A stretch of 64,000 nt of DNA from Deroplatys truncata. Its lineage: Eukaryota > Arthropoda > Insecta > Mantodea > Mantidae. The position numbers were made by a program, and so were the translations under genes. This document shows, piece by piece, positions 34,462 through 44,089 of this stretch (position 1 is the stretch's first letter; each line of letters starts with the position of its first letter). The notes under the pieces are model-generated. The model saw only the letters and a program-made list of their open reading frames with translations. It made no database searches and was not told where the DNA came from. Location of the stretch: contig CM060990.1 in assembly GCA_030765065.1 (NCBI GenBank), positions 457,892,321 to 457,956,320 on the forward strand, in the 5' to 3' direction.

Positions 34462-34469
34462 ACCTGAAA

Positions 34470-34664
34470 CGTGAAATGGAGATGAAATGAGAGGAAATGG
34501 GGGAAAGGAGAAATCGTGGTAGAATACACCGCCCCGGCATTCGTCTTGGCCACAGGGGAAATCCACGAACCCCATGGGAAGGAGTGAGCGGTCACCGAAA
34601 ATCGGACCCGGGACCTCCCGAATGCGGACCACAGACGTCGCCGCCTGAGCCATCCCGCTCGGTT
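34470..34664 (-). mobile_element. tRNA-derived SINE, family A, copy 2, interrupted by SINE B2
   Basis: The minus strand reads CCGAGCGGGATGGCTCAGGC, GACGTCTGTGGTCCGCATTC, a decayed B box GGGTCCGATTTTC, CCCATGGGGTTCGTGGATTT and a pyrimidine-rich part ending CACGTTTCAGGT. Matches SINE A1 throughout. The tail continues on the far side of SINE B2, below 34170. Confidence 0.7.
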
Positions 34665-34679
34665 CCCCATACTATTAAG

Positions 34680-35829
34680 TCCAGAGAAAACGCGTACACC
34701 ATACTTCTAGCATTTATTTCACAAGGATTCGTTTAGCTGAATGTTGACACATGGCGAAACAATAAGAACTTGGACCGTCAAGAGAGGAATATGAGATGAT
34801 GAGAACAGTGCTAGCGTTACATTATGCTCGGAGTAATATTTGTGCATCAAAAACGTACTCCTCGGGATAGCCTGATTCTAGGTATCGCATTTACGTCCGA
34901 GAAATTCAGAAGATACGTACTCCAGTGCACGGAAGAGTGCCGATGTAAGAGATACTGGTTTATGTTGGCAATAGAGTGCTTAAACGCTTCTATCCCGCCC
35001 TTATCCGTATCAAGGGATTCTTGGGAGTGATTGGCAACCAAAGTTTACTCGTTGTTAGCGTTAGGCGGATACGATTAGAGTATGGACTAATGAGACAGCT
35101 AAAAGTTCCAGTTTTTAAATCTGATTGAGAAACGTCAATGTTAAAAATAAACATATATCTTTATTTAATTATACGTCCTATAGCTTCCCTTAAGGTAAGT
35201 GAACACGAATATTTCAACCCCTTTCACCTGGTACTGAATGCTAATTTTTGTCTTCTTATTGAGAGAGAGAGCAGTGGATATAAAATTATGCATAACCACG
35301 CTTAAATCGAGCGGATTTATTACCTAATAGAATTACAAATACTAACGTAAATAACAAAAAAGCATAACATATCCAAATTTAAGCTAAGGAGATAACAGAA
35401 ATACAATTCCAGAATGATCTGAAGCAACTATTTGGTTCTCGTGAAAAAAAAAAAGGTTATTCTATTTCTTTTAACTTCATTTATTTTTAGTTTTAGAATC
35501 GAAATAAAATCGGAGTATATAGAAGGAATTTTAATTTCCTTGAACAAAGGCGATGATTATTATGATTATGATGATAATTGTATACTATTAAAAGATTTAA
35601 ACTTGCTTACATACGTAATCCGTTTCTTGAAATTTAAATCTGTTATTTGGATTTTGAAAAAAAATCCCTTTGAAAGGGATTTAGGAAGACGAGAAACTGA
35701 TTTAGTTAGGTCCCACCTCCATTTTCCTGCGCTTCTCCCAGCATTTTATATATATATATATATACATTTCCGGTTTCACAATGTACAAACATTTTTCCGG
35801 CACCCAAGAGTAAAGTTTTTAACATCTTC
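34680..35829. other. Gene-free stretch with small (TA)n
   Basis: No gene recognised. A short TA run lies at about 35747-35764. The 147-codon ORF at 35432-35875 is Phe/Ile/Lys-rich with no motif and overlaps the LINE 3' end, so I discount it. Confidence 0.5.
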
Positions 35830-37545
35830 TTATCACTTTCCTCCATTCTTGCTGTTGGACCATAAATCTTCCTGAATTTCCCAATCCATCATTGCCCCTC
35901 TAATTCCTTGAATCCACGGTATTCCCTTCTCCTCCTTTCTGGTGGCGTCCACTCCATTATTCTTTTGGGTAATCTTTCATCTTCAATTGTTTTAGCATAC
36001 CCATACCATTTTAATTGCTTCGGTTGAATAAAATCTAAAATTGAATTTTGAACATTCATATTTTATTTTATAATCTCATTTCTAATTTTTTCTATTTTAG
36101 GTATCCTAGCAGATCTCCCACAATAATCCATTTCTGTTACCAATAATTTTCTTTTCAGCTGATAGTTCAGAATCCACACGTCGGAGCCATATACTTCTAA
36201 CTATTGTTTCAAAAATTGTAGTTTTAGTTTCTTTTGAGACGTGTTTATTGCATAATATATCATTAAAAGTATATATAGCATACTTTACAGAGTTTATCAT
36301 TGATCTTATTTCCTTTTCTTGTTTCCCATTTTGTGTGGTCTTTCTTTACTTCAAGGTATTTATATTCTCCTGTGTGTTTAATTATCCCCATTTTGTCTTC
36401 CAGTACCAAATCTTGATGAACATCTCCAATGGCCATATATTTGGATTTATCCATATTTACTTTTAAGCCACCTTTATTGTATCCCTTAATCAATTTCCTT
36501 GTAAGATATTCTACGTCTTCATATTCTTGGGCCAGAATTAACTGGTCATCCGCAAATTGCTGGGAGTATATTGTTGAGTCCTCATCTATTGGAATTCCCA
36601 TATATTTACATTTATTTTTCCAACCTTCTATAGCTTTTCTGTGTAAATTTTATATAGTGTAGGAGATACACAGTATCCCTGTCGTAATCCTTTATTAATA
36701 ACATGAAATCCGACAAGTATTTTCCCAGTTTTACATATACATTTTTATACTATAAATTTTGAATTGCTCTTACCAAAATAGGTCTAATTTTCCTCAATTT
36801 TAAAGCTAACCATAATTGTGATAATGGCATTTTATCATAGACGTTTTCTATATCAATAAACACCAAATGGAGGGGTTGTGTTATGTTTTCTTCTCTATTA
36901 TCTGTTGTATACAAAATATATGATCAATAGTTGGTCTACCTGCTCTAAAGCCTAACTGTTCTTATGCTTCCAAATCTTTGTATTGAAGCTCAAGGAAATG
37001 CTTAATTATTTTACCATATAGTCTACTTAATGTGCTATTTATTGTAATGCCTCTATAGTGCTTACATTCATCTTTTCTCCCTTTTTTTGTGTTTTGTGGA
37101 AATATATCCTATTTTCCAATATTCCGGCACATCCTCACCATTCAGGCATATTTCAAATAAATCTCTGAGTTGATCATATAGTTTATGTGTTCCATGCTTT
37201 AGCAATTTAGTCGGGATACCTCCAATCCTTGGTGCTTTACCACGTTTTAACGGTTTTATTGCTTCCTCCTGCAATTATAATCTCCTTTCCGTTTCCAATT
37301 ATTTCTATTACCCCATTTAGTTTATTGTAAAATTCACCTCTTTTAACATTATTCTCGTCATTTATACTTACGTAAACTACTAGTATTGTAACTTTATGTC
37401 CATATAAGCTTATGTTAATTCTTATCAACTTTTCATCTATGGGCTCCCAGTCTGTAACATATTTTCTGAACATAAGTTTTATTAATATAAATACTCCACG
37501 TTTGGCTCTTTGATTTTTAGGCACTCCACTATAAAAATGCATTAA
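35830..37545 (-). pseudogene. RTE-like non-LTR retrotransposon, internally deleted and full of stops
   Basis: Minus-strand order: APE endonuclease segment 37542-37280 (FRKYVTDWEPIDEKLIRINI, then VTILVVYVSINDENN, ending IIIAGG). It is fused directly at about 37270 to the pre-RT segment EEAIKPLKRGKAPRIGGIPT, so the catalytic end of the endonuclease and the linker are deleted. The RT then runs with frameshifts: CKHYRGITINSTLSRLYGKI; EQLGFRAGRPTIDHIF; LVFIDIENVYDKMPL (motif A); and QQFADDQLILAQ with its FADD at 36545-36556 (motif C). The C-terminus at about 35840-36040 reads LKWYGYAKTIEDERLPKRIM then EWTPPERRRREYRG. Stops and frameshifts are numerous. The clade call is from remembered motif style. 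Confidence 0.8.
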
Positions 37546-38280
37546 AGATACATTATATTTGGAAACAATTGCCTCTGAGGAGAGTTAAAGTTGGCAATAT
37601 GGCCTTAGATGTTAAAGGGGGTATGAGTGGAGAAAAAACTAGAAGCGTTCGGAATACTTACGTGGTAAAAAAATTAATCTATGGTTTACTTTATGAAACT
37701 GTTACCATTTTAAAGTACAGTTTAACATTACGGCCTTAAAAACAAATAAACAATTTAGTTGACGCGCACTGATTCAGAATTATTTTTAGACTTATCCTAT
37801 AAAACTGTTACCATTGTAATGTGCAGTTTAAACGTGATTTATCTGTGATAAATTGGCTATGTGAATCACTAATTAAGTTTTGTGATGATCTATAAGATTA
37901 TAATTTAGTACAAGTAATTGATTCTATGATTGGCTATAAGGAGGCATAAGAGTTTCTAAGCATTAAAGCCGAACGAAAGGAAATGAAGTTGAACCTCTAC
38001 TGGACTTTATGCAGATAGTGCAAGTTACAAACTACCCCCATCCAGCATACTCTGTTGGCGTTTGCAGACAGCACTCACCAGACCGCATTTACCTGTCCGT
38101 CAGCGATTCATGACCGATGATGTTTACATTGTTTGTATTCACATCGGTTTGAATGAAAATAAATTGAAGCCAACCGCATAAGAATTCCTATGCCTGGCTA
38201 TAAGTTATAATCCTGTTGTATTTGTGACATTCTGTTTGATAGTTCACCTTGGTTTTAGCAGATTATTTAGAAAACATTTG
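37546..38280. other. Intergenic with a short ~107-bp direct repeat
   Basis: AAACTGTTACCATT followed by CAGTTTA occurs at about 37697-37723 and again at about 37801-37830. Nothing else recognised. Confidence 0.4.
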
Positions 38281-38284
38281 TGCT

Positions 38285-38790
38285 CAATATCCTCAGAATT
38301 TCTTCCAACAAACATTTTCCATCCACTCTCCCGTTGGGGTTTCGTTTTCGTTATGCCAAACTTAAAAAAATGTAGAGAGCATAATTTATATCTTTATTTA
38401 ATGAAAGTGTTGAGGAAACAAGCAGGTTCATGGTGATAAATCTCAAAAATCCCTTCCCGCTGAATGCCTTCTGCCCCCTTTCCGTAAGGGGTGGTTTTTT
38501 GTCATAGCACCTCCACAATATTTTTACCCTTGTCCTAAAGAAATATATATGGAAACTCTTCCATTTATACATCCATCAAATTGCCTCCCACAGAAAAGTT
38601 ATCAACCCTATGCTCCATTAGGGGTGTTATTTTGCGTTACCGCTACTTAAAGAACGAAGGAGAGACATTTATCCTTTATTTAACAAAGTGGTAACCAAAC
38701 TATTTTTTGCAGAGAATTCCCAGAATTACCTCCCTTAGAGCATTTTCCACCCGCTCTTCTGTTGGGGTTGGCTTCATTTAGCTATATAGA
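38285..38790 (+). repeat. Degenerate tandem array, four units of roughly 135-150 bp
   Basis: Four recurrences of a block ending in a G-run. CCACTCTCCCGTTGGGGTTT has its GTTGGGG at 38333, CCTTTCCGTAAGGGGTGG its GTAAGGGG at 38484, CTCCATTAGGGGTG its ATTAGGGG at 38617, and GCTCTTCTGTTGGGGTTGG its GTTGGGG at 38761. Between them recur A+T-rich TTTATTTAA and CTCAGAATT/CCCAGAATT motifs. Units are strongly diverged. No coding sequence. Confidence 0.55.
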
Positions 38791-40207
38791 TACTTTATAC
38801 AATGCATACAGTAAAGGCTTTAGATGAATGCTCAGACCTTTCAACAGCAAAAACTTAGAAAATATTGTTACATCATCCATCACAGTCGCAGTGATACCGC
38901 TCAGTACGTAATTCATCAACTGATGAAACCTAACCATAAAATTCCTCTCAAAATCATGAAGTACGAACAAATTCCTTTAATCTACTAGGCAAAGGTCTCA
39001 GTATTACATTAGTCTATTTACTAGAAACACATATAAACAATGGCAATGAAAATTAACAGTGATAATGGCAGTTTCTTTGACCGTTTAGACTTAGATGATT
39101 AAAGTTGTTTGATTGAACTGAGGTAGTAAATTATACCTTATTTTCTTCAGTTAATTACAAATATCTGCACACAGTTATCATCAACACACTAATTTGTACC
39201 TTTACTTTAAATGCTTACAAATTCGTCTAAGTAATTTCGAGATGAGTTTTGAAATAGAAACAACTGTGACATCACCTAGCAAAGCTCCTGATGGTGGTGG
39301 TGATGGTGCTTTAAAACTTTAGATTCGGCCAAATAACTTTTAGTTACCCTCACAGCTCATTACTGGTTCGGTGCTATTTGAAAAGTTAATTGAGTTACAC
39401 CAGTCATTCAGCGGCCCTTGCAGCACTTTGATCTTGTTTAATAGTTCGCTGTCGTAAAACTACGTGTATCAGTGTAGAGAACAGTCTACCAGGCACTCAG
39501 AAACTTTTTATTACATTTGCACTTTCATATTATCACCCTGAAATGGCATTTGTTTGTAGGTTAACGTTTGTGTTATATAATTTAATTCAAACCAGTGCTG
39601 TTGACGGTTCAACTAAGAGCTGGTTTGGACGACAAAAAATAAGGATATTCCGGTAAATTAGAACAAGTAAAGGCTCTGGCATGCAATGAAATACACCGTT
39701 GTAAGAATACAAACGATTCCCGAAACGTGTGTTTTTAATACGTTTTACTGAAGTTTAAAATTTCTTTTTTTCTTGCAACATAGCACTGAATAATGCCGCA
39801 GGAATCACCTGCGGCCGTCTAAGAAATGTCAATGCTTTTGAAAGCGAGCAATCATCATTACCATAATTTAATACCTAGCTATTTGAATCATCGATGCTGG
39901 AATCGTTTATTTATATATAGGGTAGGAGTATAATCCATAGCTTAATCGGTGATTCTATATGATATACTGAATAAAACATTGTTGCCGTATTATTTTCACT
40001 GAGCAGTACATATGCCGTACAAATAGCTTGTCTTGGAATATCGTTATGGCTTAATTCTCTGATGCCTTTGTACACCAGAACTTGCTTAATACTATGAACA
40101 ATTCAAAAGAAAACGAACATATTTTAACTGTGCAACTTTTTGTCAAATTCATGGTGTCACACGATTTATTACAACTGAATTTTCCCCATAATCGTAATTC
40201 TGCTGAT
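38791..40207. other. Gene-free stretch
   Basis: No gene recognised. A small GGT-rich run (GATGGTGGTGGTGATGGTG) lies at about 39290-39308. Confidence 0.45.
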
Positions 40208-41357
40208 GTACAAAGAGCGCCAAAGAAAATCTCACTGCACCTCGCGTCTGTCACATTATTTATCATTGTACGTGGCCTTGCGAAGCCATGACCATTTCAT
40301 TGGTTGCTTTAGACCATGGTGCAAGGATGCGCCAGTCCTTCTACTAAATATTTGCACCAGTAACCACAACTAAGGTTACAAAATGGCGTAGAAACGAAAT
40401 ATATGTTTACACTCTTGATCGTATTGGCTAAAAGAGAAAGAGATCATACAGACCTCTTATCCTGATTGGTAGCCCACACCTTATCGGCTAGTGCAGGACA
40501 CGCCTTTGAAAGCGTTAAAAGCTAGGGAAAACTTGATGAACGCCCAGGTTAGCGAAATGCAGAATGTGTAGATTTTCAGGGGGTGCAAATTAAAGCTTCA
40601 ATGGTATTAATTAAATACATGGCAATGCTTTATAACAAAAAATAAACAGAACTGTAATCTCACAGTGATGTCAATGCTTGTTGCTGCATAGAAGCAAACA
40701 TAACTATGTAATAAATAAATAAAACAGTATTTTTCCCCTCTAATTGAAGCAAGCTACAATTGCTTAATATCCTAACATATTGCTGATCATAGGAATACAA
40801 CAGGATTATAGACAAAAATATAACTCAATTTTATTGCCATAATGTGTATGTAATTTTCGGTAAACCATATAGGTACATATACACATTTATCTCTAGTTTT
40901 TAAGCATGATCAGGCAATTATAATAAAAGAGTAATATGCATTTAGTAAACGAATATCATCATCTGCGGATGTTTTACGAGGAGTGCCCACTTTCTGACGA
41001 GTATGTAGACCGTCGTCCCCACTTTCCTGAAATATTTTTATCCACTAATTTACTATAAGACACTGTTGTGCACTGCCGTTGTAATTGCTGTAACAGTGCG
41101 ACCAGCCTTCCACATACCCATGATACGTCCACGAGTAATTTCGCTATTATACGGCATGACTGTTTCTGAGAAAATAAACATATTTTGGTTTCAATGACAC
41201 CAGAAAAAGCAAAGGTATCAACCTCCTCTCTTTTCCACCGTACTACTGTGTTATCAAGCCACCACGCTCTGCGATAGGTGAGGTGAAGGACACGCCTCAA
41301 AAGACCCCAGAAAACGATACAAAATCGGCCGAAGATTTTCTTTGGTGCTGTTTGTAC
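40208..41357. mobile_element. Longer relative of the 6407-6958 TIR element, right terminal repeat missing
   Basis: The left 64 bp (40208-40271) match the left repeat at 6407-6470 from GTACAAAGAGCGCC to GTAC. Homology with the short copy continues to 40433 and resumes from 41129 to 41357. About 700 bp of internal sequence is absent from the short copy. The right side ends exactly at the GTAC (41354-41357) where the short copy goes on into its 65-bp repeat. A minus-strand frame at 40974-41384 (136 codons) runs through the shared and the private parts, but I recognise no transposase motif in it. Superfamily unknown. Confidence 0.65.
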
Positions 41358-41843
41358 GAGTAGTATATCCGTCAACGGCGCCAAGTCAGCTCGCTCGTGT
41401 CACATGCTTTGACCTTATTTATGCAGGTCGGCTGTAACGTGGCCGCGCGTTAGCAAGTTACAGTGAGGTTTGAGGCAGTATTTTATATCGCAACACTGTG
41501 AATGCCAGAGTGATTGTAGTGTAAATTAACATTATTGTATGACAATGATTTTGTATGTTTGTTACCTATAAGCATTGTTAGGAAATAAATTTACACGGCC
41601 TCACTGAAACTGACAATAGGAGCGGGTAACAATGAAGCGAGGGGGTGAGTTGTTTATCAATTAGAAGAGACAAATAAATGACGTCAGGGTAGCGCGCCTT
41701 TCTTTAGAAATGGAGGGAATATCTTCCCTACAGCATATGTGTTTGTAATTTTGATTGGCTTATAAAACAGACGCTAATGTTGGCGCGATTTATTAACCAA
41801 TAGCAGCTCTATTATAATGTTTCGGCATATCGGGGTGAGGGAG

Positions 41844-41849
41844 TATAAA
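41844..41849 (+). promoter_or_regulatory. TATA box of the LTR-like unit
   Basis: TATAAA in GGGAGTATAAATTATT. The 37-bp repeat array starts about 27 bases downstream, at the expected transcription start. Confidence 0.45.
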
Positions 41850-41870
41850 TTATTGAGCCAAAAGCAAGTA

Positions 41871-42010
41871 TCGCGCAGTTCTACATAATCATTCACAAGG
41901 TAAACGTCGCGCAGTTCTAAGAAATCTCTCTTGCGAATTACACGTCAGGCATTTCTAAGGAAGCATTCATTAGGTACACATTACGCAATTCTACAGAATC
42001 TCTCGCGTCG
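41871..42010 (+). repeat. Four ~37-bp tandem repeats starting at the predicted transcription start
   Basis: Units at 41871-41906, 41907-41944, 41945-41981 and 41982-42010 begin TCGCGCAGTTCTA, TCGCGCAGTTCTA, TCAGGCATTTCTA and TACGCAATTCTA. Each has an AATC/ATTC-containing middle and a TACAC/AAACG-like end. Lengths are 36, 38, 37 and 29 bp. Confidence 0.7.
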
Positions 42011-42219
42011 TAAAGTTAGTTACACACTGTGAAATACGCGAATTAATAGTGCGCGGCAAATAAGTGAGTGTAGTTACATTCGAAAATATAACAGTTTCAG
42101 CCAGGCGTGTATCAAGATTAAATATGTGACATTAATTAAGTGTGACGGCAATAAAAGTGTAAAAACAAATTCTTTTATCAGTGTTATCTTTCAGTAACAA
42201 CTCCTTTCCGTTTACACGC

Positions 42220-42539
42220 CCTGTTCAAGAGATATTTGCTCGACTGAGTAACAATAGCTAGCCGGAGGACAAAGAACCCAAAATTCAAAATAGTAAATCA
42301 ATAACAGGCGCCAGCAAATAAGATAACACTATAGATTACTGCGACAGGTGACGATAGCGGAAACGGTTGCGTAAACGTCATCTATGAAAGTCTTCGTATA
42401 TTAGGACCAACTTGATTTATTTGCAACTGCGATGCAGCGATAAAGATGCAACTGAAGGTTTAATAAGCCAAATTTGTTAAGTAAAGCTTTCCGGCTTGTT
42501 GAATACCTATTCATCTCCGAGTTTAATACCTTGCGCCAA

Positions 42540-42571
<32 letters not shown>

Positions 42572-44085
42572 TGGAGGGATAGAGGGAGGGAGAGAAAGAG
42601 AAAGATCGCAAAATGTATAAAAAATCCTCTAGGTTGAAGCATGCATTTTTCGGGGAATGCAAAAAGATCTGAAAGGAGATGGATTAGAGTTGTTTTAGAG
42701 ATATTAACATCAGTTTCGGAATTTGTTGTGAGTATATACTCCTTGTCTTTACGAGATCCTTTTGATCTTTATTTATATTTCAGTACACCAGTGAAAGGGA
42801 TTTTGAACCACGTATAGGCATTTATCCGTGCTATCTCCACGTGAGCCAAATATTAATCGGTATACTTTAAGCTTGTTTAACAAAATACATATTTTTTTAA
42901 TTTCAGAATAAATATTTAGGGTCCGAGGAGAAAGTGAATGTCAAAAGGCGAATGTATTTTCAAAAAGGACTTCCAAAAATTTCATTTTATATTTGTGGTT
43001 CTTATTTTTTACTAAATTTTCACAATGTTAATGACAAATCTTTACCTAATTACTTCGGTATTATCGTAAACCTTTCAGTTAACATTACTGATTTATTTAT
43101 TCATCTTTGTAAATGGAATTTGCACTTCGCATTCACAAGCCTTCCTGTATCACAACCGAGAGGAGAACTGGTGTACTACTGGATAAACCGATGAAGTTAT
43201 CCGAAAAATATCCTTCGTTGATGCAGCTTTGTCAAATATACATTGCAAATCGCTTAATTTTAAATGAACGCTTGGAGATATGCTAACGTTAAATGTGTTT
43301 TGTTCCCTTCGATGAGTTATTTTAGCAGTTTAAAGCTGGACATATATGAATGAGTCAGTCCACGTCAAATCGAACGATTTTTAACAAATATTTATCGTCA
43401 TGTGTTTGATTTTTTAAACTTCTCTATACGCTTTCTTACGACAAAAAATATATGTATGTGTTTTAAAATAATAATGCTAAGTAATGAATTTTCAGAAATA
43501 GCACCCTCCTCGACATACTTAAATACGAATAGTTCCGGTCCGTTTTATTTTAGACACTTCCTAAATATCCCATTTGAAAGCTCAGAGAATGCACTTTCTT
43601 TCTGTATTATCAAAATAATTTTAAACAAAACATACCTAGTTTTAAAAAGGCTCTTAATTTAGAATGTAAATTTCTAGTATTCACTAATTAAGAAACTGAA
43701 AAAAAATCATTCTTCTTGTTCCACATCTTTTATAAAAGCATGTCAAGTGTCGCGAGGGTATACCAGTTTTGGTTCATTTATAATTAAATTATTTACCAGT
43801 CGTATGGCACAGTGAACTCGTCGTGGGGCTGGTGGACATTCGAAGTGCCGTGTTATCAAGTAGAGCTAGGATCCACTGTAGCTGACAATGAATGGGAGGA
43901 ACGATGCACAAAGCGTTCAAGTTCATTTCAATTCAGTGCTCTCAGAAACAAGCAATGGGCCAATAACACCTAGTACGGTTCGTTTAAACGAAAACCTTTT
44001 TTCTTTCACTTTGAAATGAACACAGCTTCTCTACGGCTTCAGATATTGATAATAATACGAAACAAACTAGTTTTAATGTGCCTGT
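42220..44085. other. Gene-free stretch with (AG)n
   Basis: An AG microsatellite lies at 42539-42564, trailing into GA-rich DNA to about 42605. ORFs at 42934-43194 and 43402-43662 are A+T-driven and show no motif. Confidence 0.5.
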
Positions 44086-44089
44086 TATT

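Larger units (their letters stand above)
41433..42216 (+). mobile_element. Candidate solo LTR of a retrotransposon
   Basis: Begins TGTAACGTGG and ends GTTTACA (TG..CA). It contains a TATA box (GAGTATAAATTA, TATAAA at 41844-41849), an expected start near 41874 and a polyadenylation signal AATAAA at 42150-42155, in the order U3-R-U5. No adjacent primer-binding site and no clear target duplication (CGGC left, CGCC right). It could alternatively be a promoter region of a host transcript. Confidence 0.4.

Noticed and set aside
35432-35875. 147-codon plus-strand ORF
   Set aside because: Phe/Ile/Lys-rich A+T-driven frame running into the antisense of the LINE 3' end.
38285-38790. CRISPR-like array
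   Set aside because: Units are diverged throughout, with no identical repeats or unique spacers, and the sequence is clearly eukaryotic.
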